Shown: one piece after another, positions 1 through 9,076 of the stretch | Layout: each line of letters starts with the position of its first letter | Position numbering within the stretch: position 1 is the first letter of the stretch | From: Sutterella sp. AM11-39 | Lineage (GTDB): Bacteria > Pseudomonadota > Gammaproteobacteria > Burkholderiales > Burkholderiaceae_F | Assembly: GCF_003472385.1 (NCBI RefSeq) | Contig: NZ_QRLV01000001.1 | Coordinates: 124,001-188,000 of the forward strand | Direction of reading: 5' to 3' | DNA: 64,000 nt | Notes under the pieces: generated by a model | What the model was told of the DNA's origin: nothing | What the model saw: the letters and a program-made list of their open reading frames with translations, nothing else | The model's database searches: none | Position numbers and translations under genes: made by a program

Positions 1-1
1 G

Positions 2-829
2 CGAACCAAAACACCAAATACGGCCCACGAAATCCGCCTCGTTGATGTCGATCGCAAAACGCGCATCCTGATTGCCCGCGACGTGACCGAACAGGAACGA
101 CTCGACGCGATGCGGCGCGACTTCGTTGCCAACGTCTCGCACGAACTGAGAACACCGCTTACGGTGCTCTCGGGTTTTCTCGACATGGCCCTGCACGGCA
201 TTGACGAAAAGGTCCCGACCAAACTCGAGCTTCAGGCATCTCACCTGCAGCTCATGCGCGAGCAGGCCGGCCGCATGCAGCGACTCATCAACGATCTGCT
301 CACGCTTTCGCGCCTTGAAAACGAAGAACAGACCAAGCCGTCCGAAATCATCAACCTCTCGGCCATGCTCAGCACAATTGCCGAAGAGATTCGCGTCATG
401 GCCGTCAAGACGCACACGGTGGAAACCGACATTGACGCCGGCATATCCGTACACGGCTGGCCCGATGAACTTCGCAGCGCCGTCGTCAACCTCATGACCA
501 ACGCCGTGCGTTATTCACCTTCAGGCGGCACCATCAAGCTGACGGGTAGAATCAAGGAAAACGGCGCCATTGCTATAAGCGTCACCGACAACGGCATCGG
601 CATTGCCGAAAAAGACATTCCGAGACTAACAGAACGCTTCTACCGAGTTGACAAATCACGTTCACGCGACACAGGCGGCACCGGTCTGGGGTTAGCTATC
701 GTCAAACACGTGCTCATTCATCTCAACGCCACAATGCACATCGAAAGCCGGCTCGGCGAAGGCTCGACCTTCACCGTGGAAATTCCGGCTTCGCTCAACG
801 CCTCCTCTCAAAACGGGCCTCAGGCTTGA
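2..829 (+). CDS. phoR: Sensor histidine kinase, PhoR-like (5' end outside window)
   Basis: This is the C-terminal 275 residues of a membrane sensor kinase; the reading frame is open to the window edge. After the tail of a PAS-like segment comes the DHp helix with the H-box VSHELRTPL (phospho-accepting His at bases 140-142). The catalytic domain follows, with an N-box (NLMTNAVRYS), G1 (DNGIGI) and G2 (GGTGLGLAIV). The run ILIARDVTEQERLDAMRRDF just before the His is typical of phosphate-regulon PhoR proteins, which phosphorylate PhoB. The partner phoB would lie upstream, outside the window. A GTG at base 83 is internal, not the start. The histidine-kinase call is secure; PhoR rests on the linker and H-box similarity. 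Confidence 0.85.
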   Translation, partial: RTKTPNTAHEIRLVDVDRKTRILIARDVTEQERLDAMRRDFVANVSHELRTPLTVLSGFLDMALHGIDEKVPTKLELQASHLQLMREQAGRMQRLINDLLTLSRLENEEQTKPSEIINLSAMLSTIAEEIRVMAVKTHTVETDIDAGISVHGWPDELRSAVVNLMTNAVRYSPSGGTIKLTGRIKENGAIAISVTDNGIGIAEKDIPRLTERFYRVDKSRSRDTGGTGLGLAIVKHVLIHLNATMHIESRLGEGSTFTVEIPASLNASSQNGPQA

Positions 830-848
830 CGCGGGACTTTCAGGACGA

Positions 849-880
849 CGGACTGTCTGCCTTTTGACGCAAACAGTCCG
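849..880 (+). terminator. Hairpin downstream of phoR-like gene
   Basis: CGGACTGT and ACAGTCCG form a perfect 8-bp stem around a 16-nt loop, starting 19 bases after the kinase stop codon. No U-run follows, so intrinsic termination is uncertain. It may instead stabilise the 3' end of the mRNA. Confidence 0.3.
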
Positions 881-1022
881 CTCGCCCAAAAAGCCTCCCC
901 GATTAACGGCGAAAAAACAAATCGTGTCAGCGCTTAGACCGCCCTGTTCCGTATAGAATCAAAGCGAGTCTCTGATTTCGTCGGACAAACCGGTCCTGGT
1001 TCGAACCGCCCCGATTTCGCCT

Positions 1023-1691
1023 ATGCAATCCAGTCTTCTGGTCTTCACCGACTCCGTCGGCATTGTCTCCTTCGCCCTCTCGGGACTTTTGGCCGCCAAA
1101 GAAAAGAAAATCGACCCTGTCGGCGTCTTCGTCGTCACCTTTGTCACCGCGTTCGGCGGCGGAATCGTGCGCGATCTCATCATCGGCAACCGTCCCATGT
1201 ATTGGATCGCCAACCAAGAGTACATCTGGGCGACGTTGGCCCTGTCGGTCTTTGCGCCATCCGTCCTACGGCACTTTGAGGACAAACTGCATCAAAGACT
1301 TCTCGTATGGCTTGATGCCGTCGGGCTGGGATTTTTCACCGCAGGCGGCACCTCGCTTTCTCTGACCTACGATCTTCCCTATCTTCCCGCCGTCCTGATG
1401 GGCGTATGCACGGGTGTATTCGGAGGGCTTCTTCGCGACGTATTTCTCAACAGGCTGCCGATGGTGATGTCCGATCAGTTGCCATACGCCTCCGCCGCCT
1501 TTGTGGGCGGCTGGCTCTATATCGGACTGCACGCGGCCGGCACTTCGGAATTTGCCGCGTTGATGACGGCCACGCTCTTCATCGTGCTTGTTCGTATGCT
1601 CTGTTGGTACAAGGGATGGAGAATCGTGCGCTACGACGGGCAGCCCGAAAAGGAGACCGAAAAGAAAAACAGCCACGAGCCGCGTTGCTGA
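1023..1691 (+). CDS. TRIC (UPF0126) family cation channel / membrane protein
   Basis: A 222-residue, very hydrophobic protein of about seven transmembrane helices. It contains the two glycine/arginine signatures of the bacterial TRIC (UPF0126, YadS/YicG) family: GGGIVRDLI near residue 45 and GGLLRDVF near residue 135, one in each internal repeat. Bacterial TRIC proteins form trimeric potassium-permeable channels in the inner membrane, and their physiological role is largely unknown. The C-terminus is a short charged tail. It is a single gene, convergent with lnt, with only about 35 bases between the two stop codons. Confidence 0.85.
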   Translation: MQSSLLVFTDSVGIVSFALSGLLAAKEKKIDPVGVFVVTFVTAFGGGIVRDLIIGNRPMYWIANQEYIWATLALSVFAPSVLRHFEDKLHQRLLVWLDAVGLGFFTAGGTSLSLTYDLPYLPAVLMGVCTGVFGGLLRDVFLNRLPMVMSDQLPYASAAFVGGWLYIGLHAAGTSEFAALMTATLFIVLVRMLCWYKGWRIVRYDGQPEKETEKKNSHEPRC

Positions 1692-1727
1692 CGCGACGCC
1701 TCGTCATCGGACAAGGAACACCGTTAA

Positions 1728-3284
1728 TTACGCTTGATGCGAACGGTTTTCACGCCGTGCAAGCGCCAAGACCCCAGCCATCAAAAGTACCAGAAGGCCA
1801 ATCAACGGCCAAAGACCGAAGCGTACAAAGGGCGTGGGCTTCCCCGTCGCCGTTACAAGCGTCAGATCCATATTCTGGGCGCCTGCCGAAGCCAACCGTT
1901 CGATTTTTCCGTCGGGGCCGATCAACGCAGAGTGAGCGTTCTGAACGGCCTGAATTAATGGGCGCGCGGTCTCGCGGGCTCTCATGGCGCTCATGCCCGT
2001 GAACTGAGGCAGCACGGCCTCACTAAACCACCCGAGATTGGCTGTATTGAGAATGAAGCTCGGATTGGCTTGATCCCAGGCATGGCGCAGCTCCTCGCCG
2101 AACATGTTTTCGTAGCAGATGCCCGCCGCGCCGCTCACACCGGAAACTTCAAACGGCTCGCCTCCAACAGGCCCTCTGAGCTGATCGGCCATCGGAATGC
2201 CCAGTGCATCCACAAACCATCGAAATCCGGCGGGCACGAATTCTCCGAATGGCACGAGATGATGCTTGCGATAGAAGAGCTGCGCGGGCTTGTTTTTATC
2301 GGCGGCCATCCACATACCGTTGTAGTAGCGGCCAGGGCCTTCCCGATAAAAAGCATTGAATACCACGGAAGCGCCGGTCTTTGCAGCCACATCTACGGCG
2401 GCAAGCGCCGGGACATCCAGTCCGTTGCGCAAAGGCGTCGCGATCGTACTTTCGGGCCACACGATCAGATCAAGCTGTTTTCCCATGGCAGAGCGGCTGC
2501 TCATAGCTACTGCGCGATCGATGCGCTTGACTGCCGTCGACTGCGTGTAACTCATCGCAACCGGCAGATCGGGCTGCACCAGACGCACTTCAAGTCTTGA
2601 GCCTGGTTCGCTGTAGGTCACGTCGTTGAGCACAAGCGTTACCATTGCCAGAGCGCCCAGAACGATTGCGTCGACCGTCTTGAGCCACGGTTTCTTGTCT
2701 TCATGCGGAAAAAGCAATTCAACGGCAAAGCCAACCGTCAGAACAACTGCGAAGCCCACACCGTAGACACCCGCAATCGGCGCCCAGGCCCCGAAAAAAT
2801 CCGATGAGTAAGCGTAACCGACGGAAAGCCAGCCGAAACCTGCAGGCTCCACACCCCGCAGCAGTTCAAATATCGACCACAGCACCGGCAGCAGGACGAT
2901 GAGCTTGAGTCGCCTCGACACCGGCAGCACACGCGTGATTCCAGTCACACAACCGATAAAGCAGGCGAGCACTGCCCCCAAAAGAACAATGGCCGTGACC
3001 GACAGCATCATGCTGAGCTGCCCGTGATCATGAAGCGAGCCGTAGCACCAGCGCAGTCCCACGGAGAAAAAGACGATGCCCCAGAGCCAGCCGAACAAAA
3101 AGCCTTCTTTCTTGCTACCGGGCTGCACTGTCACTAAAAACAACACGGCCAGAGATACCAACAGGAACCAATTGGCCGCCGGCACGGAAAAAGCGATGCT
3201 GCCCAAGGCGCCCGCAAGCGCCACGGCAACATAGCGAAGCACAGTACCCGTACGCCCCGAGGTGAGAGTGGTTAAAAACGTCAT
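1728..3284 (-). CDS. lnt: Apolipoprotein N-acyltransferase
   Basis: Lnt transfers an acyl chain from a phospholipid to the N-terminal cysteine of apolipoproteins, the last step of lipoprotein maturation in the inner membrane. The 518-residue length is normal. The first 220 residues hold the membrane helices; a nitrilase-like periplasmic domain follows, and a last helix lies at about 487-508. The Glu-Lys-Cys triad is visible as VWPEST (E278), YRKHHLVPFGE (K340) and GICYENMFG (C390). The start codon overlaps the corC stop by four bases (ATGA), so the two genes are translationally coupled, as is common for corC-lnt pairs. Confidence 0.97.
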   Translation of the reverse strand: MTFLTTLTSGRTGTVLRYVAVALAGALGSIAFSVPAANWFLLVSLAVLFLVTVQPGSKKEGFLFGWLWGIVFFSVGLRWCYGSLHDHGQLSMMLSVTAIVLLGAVLACFIGCVTGITRVLPVSRRLKLIVLLPVLWSIFELLRGVEPAGFGWLSVGYAYSSDFFGAWAPIAGVYGVGFAVVLTVGFAVELLFPHEDKKPWLKTVDAIVLGALAMVTLVLNDVTYSEPGSRLEVRLVQPDLPVAMSYTQSTAVKRIDRAVAMSSRSAMGKQLDLIVWPESTIATPLRNGLDVPALAAVDVAAKTGASVVFNAFYREGPGRYYNGMWMAADKNKPAQLFYRKHHLVPFGEFVPAGFRWFVDALGIPMADQLRGPVGGEPFEVSGVSGAAGICYENMFGEELRHAWDQANPSFILNTANLGWFSEAVLPQFTGMSAMRARETARPLIQAVQNAHSALIGPDGKIERLASAGAQNMDLTLVTATGKPTPFVRFGLWPLIGLLVLLMAGVLALARRENRSHQA

Positions 3285-4174
3285 GCAGCCGACTCGATGC
3301 TTTTCGTCTCGTCCGTGCGTGCCGCCGAAACCAAACGCTCGACAAGAAAGAGATGGGCCTGACGTTCGTCGGCGGTAAGCACCTTGAAGCGGAAACCGTC
3401 AATTTCAACGCTTTCACCGCGGTGAGGAACATGTTCGAGTCGATCGCTCACCAGGCCGCCCACCGTCTCGCAATAGTCATCTTCCAGGTGCACGCCGAAG
3501 AAATCATTGAACTGATCGAGATACGTCTCCGCCTTCACGCGCCAGCGCTCGTTATCGACCGGCGTAATGTTGTCTTTGCCGAGATTGATATTGTCGAATT
3601 CGTCGGCGATTTCCCCAACGATTTGCTCGATAACGTCTTCAATCGTGATCAGACCTGAGACAGAACCAAACTCGTCAATCACCAAAGCCATGTGATTACG
3701 CGTGATGCGGAAGTCACGCAGGACGACGTTCAAAGGTTGGGTTTCGGGAATAAATCGGGCCGGTCGAAGGTGGGCTCGAATGTCATACGAAGGATCCACA
3801 AACAGACGCAGCAAGTCCTTTGCGTGCAATACGCCCTTGACCTCGTCCAGATCGCCTTCGATGACGGGAAAGCGGGAGTGTCCGCGGCTGATGACCTTGG
3901 GAAGCCAGACCTCTCTGGGTTCTTCTAAATCCACCGCTTCGATCTGAGCGCGGGGGACCATCAGATCGGAAGCGCAAAGATGCCCCACTTTAAGGGCGCC
4001 TTCCATCATGGTGAACGCTTCGGTATCAATGATCTTTTGCCCGTGCGCGCGCTTCAAGGTCTTGGAAAATTCCTCGGCCGTCGTGGGTTCTTTCTTGAAA
4101 AAGGAACGCAGTTTGTCAAAAAAACCTGGTTCTTCGGATGCGGTTGTTTCTTCTGTTTGCGGTTGATCTTGCAT
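3281..4174 (-). CDS. corC: CorC/HlyC-family CBS-domain protein
   Basis: A 297-residue protein with a charged N-terminus, two CBS domains (about 60-185, containing DLMVPRAQIEAV and GLITIEDVIEQIVGEI) and a C-terminal CorC/HlyC transporter-associated domain. CorC (YbeX) proteins are linked to Mg/Co efflux and, in the ybeZYX-lnt cluster, to ribosome and heat-stress physiology. There is no DUF21 membrane domain, so this is the soluble CorC form. I start at the ATG (MQDQPQ); an in-frame TTG lies five codons upstream but has no better ribosome site. It is first in a two-gene operon with lnt. The usual upstream partners ybeY and phoH are absent. Confidence 0.9.
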   Translation of the reverse strand: MQDQPQTEETTASEEPGFFDKLRSFFKKEPTTAEEFSKTLKRAHGQKIIDTEAFTMMEGALKVGHLCASDLMVPRAQIEAVDLEEPREVWLPKVISRGHSRFPVIEGDLDEVKGVLHAKDLLRLFVDPSYDIRAHLRPARFIPETQPLNVVLRDFRITRNHMALVIDEFGSVSGLITIEDVIEQIVGEIADEFDNINLGKDNITPVDNERWRVKAETYLDQFNDFFGVHLEDDYCETVGGLVSDRLEHVPHRGESVEIDGFRFKVLTADERQAHLFLVERLVSAARTDETKSIESAA

Positions 4175-4177
4175 ACA

Positions 4178-4538
4178 AGCCGGCAGCAATTGGCTTTGCG
4201 CCGGTTATTTGGTAGACATATTTTCTGAGGATAGCAAAATCCTGACGTTAGTGAAAGAGAGCGCCGCACCAGATGACAATCACCGGTCTTCGCACAACCA
4301 CCTTGAACAAATTGTCGACTCGATCAGCTACGTATTCTGTTTTTGGCCACTCTTTGCACACTCGCCAGATTCCTCTACCAAGCCCACGGTACGACAACAA
4401 GGCAGCTCCGAAGTAGTTTAGCCAGCCGTCACGTATCAGATTTGACAGAGCCTTTCATGAAAAGGTTCTTGCGGCAACGCTATCCGTATCGGTTACCGAC
4501 CGAAAGAAAGTGAGTTAAGCACAAAATTGCCGCCTACC
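4178..4538. other. Intergenic region between greA end and corC start
   Basis: About 370 bases between the corC start and the greA terminator hairpin. It must contain the corC-lnt promoter. I see no convincing coding frame, tRNA, repeat or recognisable operator. Base composition is less GC-rich than the flanking genes, as expected for intergenic DNA. Confidence 0.4.
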
Positions 4539-4539
4539 A

Positions 4540-4577
4540 AACAACAAGAGCGCCTTGGAATCTCTTCCTCAGCGCTC
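4540..4577 (-). terminator. Probable greA terminator
   Basis: Read on the minus strand about 30 bases after the greA stop: GAGCGC, a 3x3 internal loop, GGAA, a GAGA tetraloop, TTCC, then GCGCTC, followed by TTGTTGTTT. The T-rich tail and position suit a Rho-independent terminator, although the stem is interrupted. Confidence 0.45.
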
Positions 4578-4605
4578 GTTTTGCCGTCAAATCTTCCGTC
4601 TTCAA

Positions 4606-5082
4606 TCAGATGTACTTCACCGACACGATCGCGTAGTGAATCAATCCCTTCGGCGCCGGACACGTCACCTCGTCGCCCTCGTACTTGCCGATCAGGCTGC
4701 GGGCCACAGGGCTGGAAATCGAAATGCGGTTTTCCTTGATATCGGCTTCGTCGTCGCCAACGATCTGGTAGACGTTGACCTTGCCGTCTTCGTCTTCAAG
4801 TTCGACCGTTGCGCCAAACACAATACGGTCGCCCGCCTGCAGCGTCTTCGGATCAATGATCTGCAACGCGGGGATCTTGCCTTCGAGCTCGGCAATGCGA
4901 CCTTCAATATGGCCCTGCATTTCCTTGGCGGCATCGTACTCGGCGTTTTCGGAAAGGTCACCCTTTTCACGCGCTTCGGCAATCGCCTGAACAACGGCCG
5001 GACGCTTGACGCGCTTGAGTTCGTCGAGTTCTGCCTTCAACTTCTCGGCCCCGGCGGCGGTAATCGGAATTCGCTGTTGCAT
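4606..5082 (-). CDS. greA: Transcription elongation factor GreA
   Basis: GreA rescues backtracked RNA polymerase by stimulating transcript cleavage. The 158-residue length is exact for the family. The N-terminal coiled coil carries the acidic tip ([16 protein letters not shown]) that enters the polymerase secondary channel. The C-terminal FKBP-like domain holds the usual [10 protein letters not shown] segment. I place the start at [11 protein letters not shown]; an upstream in-frame extension of 17 codons runs through a hairpin and is not conserved in GreA proteins. It lies 125 bases downstream of carB, in the usual betaproteobacterial carB-greA order, but is separated from it by two hairpins. 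Confidence 0.97.
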   Translation of the reverse strand: MQQRIPITAAGAEKLKAELDELKRVKRPAVVQAIAEAREKGDLSENAEYDAAKEMQGHIEGRIAELEGKIPALQIIDPKTLQAGDRIVFGATVELEDEDGKVNVYQIVGDDEADIKENRISISSPVARSLIGKYEGDEVTCPAPKGLIHYAIVSVKYI

Positions 5083-5097
5083 ATCTTTGTTTTGACT

Positions 5098-5128
5098 TGA
5101 AAAAAGAATTTTGCCCTTCTCAGAAGGG
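5098..5128 (-). terminator. Hairpin plus T-rich tract in the greA leader (attenuator candidate)
   Basis: On the minus strand GCCCTTC-TGA-GAAGGGC forms a perfect 7-bp stem followed by AAAATTCTTTTTTC, ending only about 16 bases before the greA ATG. It sits after the larger hairpin at 5139-5177. Either it completes carB termination or it acts as a leader attenuator for greA, as described for E. coli greA (GraL). Confidence 0.4.
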
Positions 5129-5138
5129 CGCAATTTTA

Positions 5139-5177
5139 CATGGTGCCGGAGTCTTCGGTGAAGAGTCCGGCACCATG
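5139..5177 (-). terminator. carB 3' hairpin
   Basis: A perfect 12-bp inverted repeat (CATGGTGCCGGA / TCCGGCACCATG). The stem continues after a mismatch through CTTC/GAAG, leaving a tiny ACC loop. It lies about 30 bases past the carB stop and is followed on the minus strand by TAAAATTG, so it is a very stable hairpin with a weak U-tract. It probably ends or protects the carAB transcript. Confidence 0.55.
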
Positions 5178-5207
5178 GACAGGCTTTGTTACGTTTTACG
5201 AGGAGCG

Positions 5208-8200
5208 TTAGGCCTTGGTCGCTTCAGCGTACATTTCCTGAAGTGAGCAGACCTGCGCATCCGACAAGTGTTTGATGCCCTCGACAGCGGCGCGGCCGCC
5301 GGCAATCGTCGTGTAGTAGGTCACACGATTGGCCAAAGCCGCCATGCGGATGTCACGAGCGTCACTGATTTCACCGCGGGATTCGTTACTCGTAGTGATC
5401 ACCAACTGAATCTCGTGGTTCTTGATCTTGTCAATCACGCTCGGACGGCCTTCAGATACCTTGTTGACCACCTTGCAAGGGATGCCGGCCTTCACAAGCG
5501 CGGCGGCAGTGCCGCGGGTTGCCACCAGGCTGTAGCCTTTGTCGAGAAGTTCGGAAGCCACCACAATGGCGCGCGGCTTGTCTTCATCACGCACGGAGAT
5601 AAAGACGGTGCCCGCCGGAGGCAGAACCGAACCCGAACCGAGCTGGCTCTTAAAGAGCGCTTCGCCGAAAGTCTTGCCCACGCCCATCACCTCGCCCGTG
5701 GAACGCATTTCCGGTCCCAACACCGGATCAACACCCAGGAACTTGGCAAACGGGAACACAGCCTCCTTCACGCAGATGCGAGAAGGCGTCACTTCCACCT
5801 TGGCACCCTGTTCGGCAAAACTCTTGCCGACCATGCAGCGAGCTGCGATCTTCGCAAGCGGCTCGCCCGTAGCCTTGGACACGAACGGAACCGTGCGGGA
5901 GGCACGCGGATTGACTTCGAGCACGTACACGAGCGGGTTTTCCGTCACAGCGCCTTTGATGGCGAACTGCACGTTCATCAGACCCACTACGCCCAAGGCC
6001 TTGGCCATCAGCGTCGTTTCGCGGCGCACTTCGTCCAGAATATCCTGTCGCAGGCTGTAGGGAGGCAGCGAGCAAGCCGAGTCACCCGAATGCACGCCCG
6101 CGGCTTCGACGTGCTGCATCAGGCCTCCGATGCGCACTTCTTTGCCATCGCACACGGCATCAACGTCCATTTCCACGGCATCGTCCAGGAAGTGATCGAG
6201 CAACACGGGGCTGTCTTCGCTCACCACAATGGCTTCGTGCATGTAGCGCGTCAATTCCTTGGCATTGTGCACGATGTCCATGGCGCGGCCGCCGAGCACG
6301 TAGCTCGGGCGAACGACGATCGGATAGCCGATGCGTTCGGCGGCTTCAAGAGCCGCTTCCTGTGTGTGGCAGGTGGCGTTGGGAGGCTGGCGCAGCCCCA
6401 GCTCATTGATGAGCTTCTGGAAGCGTTCGCGGTCTTCAGCACAGTCGATGGCGTCCGTACTGGTGCCGATGATCTTGACGCCTTCTGCTTCGAGCGCGCG
6501 GCAGATCTTGAGCGGCGTCTGACCGCCGTACTGCACGATCACGCCTTCAGGTTTCTCGATGCGGCAGATTTCCAGCACGTCTTCGAGCGTCACCGGTTCG
6601 AAATACAGACGATCGGACGTGTCATAGTCGGTCGAAACGGTCTCGGGGTTGCAGTTGACCATGATCGTTTCGTAGCCGTCTTCGCGCAGTGCCATGGCTG
6701 CATGCACGCAGCAGTAGTCAAATTCGATGCCCTGACCGATACGGTTCGGACCACCGCCAAGAACCATGATCTTTCTGCGGTCGGTAGGCATGGCTTCGCA
6801 TTCATCCTGATAGGTCGAATACATGTAAGCCGTGCGGGTTTCGAATTCGGCCGCGCACGTATCGACGCGCTTGTAGACCGGATGTACGTTGAGTTCATGG
6901 CGACGATGGCGAACGTTGGCTTCCTTGACGCCGAGCACATTTGCCAAGCGCTTGTCCGAGAAGCCTTTCTTCTTCAGGAAGAGCATTTCTTCCTTGGTTA
7001 AGTCTTCGAGCTTGACCTGAGCCACGCGCTTTTCGATATCGACAAGTTCCTTGATCTGCACCAGGAACCACATGTCGATGTCGGTCATTTGATGCACTTC
7101 GTCGAGCGTCATGCCGATGCGGAAGGCATCGGCCACGTAGAAGATGCGTTCGGGACCGGCTTCGCTGATTTCATGCACGATCTCTTCGCGATCACTCGAA
7201 ATCGGCGTAAAGCCATCCTTGCCTGTTTCCAGACCGCGCAGAGCCTTCTGGAAGGATTCCTGGAAGGTCGAGCCGATAGCCATCACTTCGCCCACGGACT
7301 TCATCTGGGTAGTCAGACGATCGTTTGCCTGGGGGAACTTCTCGAAAGCAAAACGCGGCACCTTGGTGACTACGTAGTCAATCGTGGGTTCGAAGGACGC
7401 AGGCGTTGCGCCGCCCGTGATGTCGTTTTTGAGCTCGTCGAGCGTATAGCCCACGGCAAGCTTGGCAGCGATCTTGGCAATCGGAAAGCCCGTGGCCTTG
7501 GAAGCAAGGGCCGAGGAACGCGACACGCGCGGATTCATTTCGATGACGATCAGACGTCCGTTCTTCGGATTGACGGCAAACTGAACATTAGAGCCGCCGG
7601 TGTCCACGCCAATTTCTCTCAGCACGGCAATGGAAGCGTCGCGCAGCAGCTGATATTCGCGATCGGTGAGCGTCTGAGCCGGTGCAACCGTGATTGAGTC
7701 ACCCGTGTGAATGCCCATCGGGTCAAGGTTTTCGATCGAGCAGATGATGATGCAGTTATCGGCCTTATCGCGCACGACTTCCATCTCGTACTCTTTCCAG
7801 CCTAGAAGCGACTCTTCAATGAGCAGTTCGTGCGTGGGCGAAAGCGCCAAACCGCGCTCGCAGATTTCCACGAATTCCTGCATGTTGTATGCAATGCCGC
7901 CGCCGGAGCCGCCCAGAGTAAAGGACGGGCGAATCACGGCAGGGAATCCCACACGCTGCTGCACTTCCAGAGCTTCGGCCATGGAATAGGCAATGCCGGA
8001 ACGAGCCGATTCCAGACCGATCTTTTCCATTGCCTCCTTGAAGCGCTGGCGGTCTTCGGCCTTATCGATCACGTCTGGCTTGGCGCCGATCAGCTCCACT
8101 CCGTACTTCTCCAGAATGCCCTCGCGGTTTAAGTCCATCGCGAGGTTCAAAGCCGTCTGGCCGCCCATGGTCGGCAGAATCGCATCAGGCTTTTCCTTGG

Positions 8201-8435
8201 CGATGATGCGCTCGAGCACCTTCCAGTTCAGGGGTTCGATGTAGGTAGCGTCGGCCATCACCGGATCAGTCATGATGGTGGCCGGATTGGAGTTGACGAG
8301 AACCACGCGATAGCCCTCTTCCTTGAGGGCCTTGCAGGCCTGAGCACCCGAGTAGTCAAACTCGCAGGCCTGCCCGATGATGATCGGACCGGCCCCGAGG
8401 ATCATGATTGTTTTGATGTCTGTACGTTTAGGCAT
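5208..8435 (-). CDS. carB: Carbamoyl-phosphate synthase large subunit
   Basis: The 1075-residue synthetase subunit makes carbamoyl phosphate from bicarbonate, ammonia and two ATP for arginine and pyrimidine synthesis. Two homologous ATP-grasp halves are visible: the first begins with [20 protein letters not shown] and the second, at about residue 560, with [18 protein letters not shown]. Each has its own glycine-rich loop ([20 protein letters not shown]). The last 130 residues form the MGS-like allosteric domain. It starts three bases after the gmhA stop, so the two are transcribed together. Full length, with no missing segment. Confidence 0.99.
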   Translation of the reverse strand: MPKRTDIKTIMILGAGPIIIGQACEFDYSGAQACKALKEEGYRVVLVNSNPATIMTDPVMADATYIEPLNWKVLERIIAKEKPDAILPTMGGQTALNLAMDLNREGILEKYGVELIGAKPDVIDKAEDRQRFKEAMEKIGLESARSGIAYSMAEALEVQQRVGFPAVIRPSFTLGGSGGGIAYNMQEFVEICERGLALSPTHELLIEESLLGWKEYEMEVVRDKADNCIIICSIENLDPMGIHTGDSITVAPAQTLTDREYQLLRDASIAVLREIGVDTGGSNVQFAVNPKNGRLIVIEMNPRVSRSSALASKATGFPIAKIAAKLAVGYTLDELKNDITGGATPASFEPTIDYVVTKVPRFAFEKFPQANDRLTTQMKSVGEVMAIGSTFQESFQKALRGLETGKDGFTPISSDREEIVHEISEAGPERIFYVADAFRIGMTLDEVHQMTDIDMWFLVQIKELVDIEKRVAQVKLEDLTKEEMLFLKKKGFSDKRLANVLGVKEANVRHRRHELNVHPVYKRVDTCAAEFETRTAYMYSTYQDECEAMPTDRRKIMVLGGGPNRIGQGIEFDYCCVHAAMALREDGYETIMVNCNPETVSTDYDTSDRLYFEPVTLEDVLEICRIEKPEGVIVQYGGQTPLKICRALEAEGVKIIGTSTDAIDCAEDRERFQKLINELGLRQPPNATCHTQEAALEAAERIGYPIVVRPSYVLGGRAMDIVHNAKELTRYMHEAIVVSEDSPVLLDHFLDDAVEMDVDAVCDGKEVRIGGLMQHVEAAGVHSGDSACSLPPYSLRQDILDEVRRETTLMAKALGVVGLMNVQFAIKGAVTENPLVYVLEVNPRASRTVPFVSKATGEPLAKIAARCMVGKSFAEQGAKVEVTPSRICVKEAVFPFAKFLGVDPVLGPEMRSTGEVMGVGKTFGEALFKSQLGSGSVLPPAGTVFISVRDEDKPRAIVVASELLDKGYSLVATRGTAAALVKAGIPCKVVNKVSEGRPSVIDKIKNHEIQLVITTSNESRGEISDARDIRMAALANRVTYYTTIAGGRAAVEGIKHLSDAQVCSLQEMYAEATKA

Positions 8436-8438
8436 GTC

Positions 8439-9041
8439 TTACGCGCCTTCGTTGTAGTTCTGAGCATCGAGCTCACGCTCGATGAGTTCGATCAGAATGT
8501 GGATCACTTTGATGTGCAGCTCCTGAACGCGGTCGGCCCAACGCCCCGCCGGCGTCACCACAGCGATGTCGGCCTCGTCGGTGATTGGAGAACCGGCTTT
8601 GCCGGTCAAAGCCACCACGGTCATACCTTTGGCCTTCGCCGCCTTGGCAGCCGCCACGATGTTCTTGCTCGTTCCCGAAGTGGTGATAGCAACGAGCACG
8701 TCCTTTTCAGTTCCCATTGCTTCGATCCAGCGCGAGAACACGTGCTCGTAACCGTAGTCGTTGCCGACGCAGGCCATGTGCGAGACGTCGGAAATGGCCG
8801 CCGCCCGATAAGGTTTGCGGTTTTGGCGATAACGTCCCGTCATCTCTTCGGCAAAGTGCATGGCGTCGCATAGACTGCCGCCGTTGCCGCAGGAATAGAC
8901 GGCGCCTCCCTGACGCTGGCTTTCGGCAATAGCGTGTGCGGCCTGAGCGATGGACTCAAGCGTCGCCTCATTTTCAATCAAAGCGGCGAGCGCACTTTGC
9001 GCCTCTGTAAGAGCGGACTTGACGTGATCAACTGCATTCAT
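8439..9041 (-). CDS. gmhA: Sedoheptulose-7-phosphate isomerase
   Basis: A 200-residue SIS-domain protein that makes D-glycero-D-manno-heptose 7-phosphate, the first step of ADP-heptose synthesis for the LPS inner core. The phosphosugar loop SCGNGGSLCDAMHFAEE and the motifs TGRYRQNR, ITTSGTSKN and HIKVIHILIE match GmhA closely, better than DiaA. The His and Glu of MHFAEE and the later helical His, which form the active or zinc site in GmhA enzymes, are kept. One residue in the loop is Leu where E. coli has His. It lies between carA (35-base gap) and carB (3-base gap), an unusual place for a heptose gene. Confidence 0.9.
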   Translation of the reverse strand: MNAVDHVKSALTEAQSALAALIENEATLESIAQAAHAIAESQRQGGAVYSCGNGGSLCDAMHFAEEMTGRYRQNRKPYRAAAISDVSHMACVGNDYGYEHVFSRWIEAMGTEKDVLVAITTSGTSKNIVAAAKAAKAKGMTVVALTGKAGSPITDEADIAVVTPAGRWADRVQELHIKVIHILIELIERELDAQNYNEGA

Positions 9042-9076
9042 AATGCTGCTTCTTTCTCTAGAGCTTTGATGCGACT

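Noticed and set aside
5268..7001. 577-codon open frame on the plus strand
   Set aside because: It lies wholly antisense to carB; its composition (His, Arg, Ala, Phe rich) is that of a codon-bias shadow and no domain is recognisable.
8439..9041. DiaA instead of GmhA for the SIS protein
   Set aside because: The residues around CDAMHFAEE, GRYRQNR and HIKVIHILI match GmhA enzymes; DiaA diverges at these sites.
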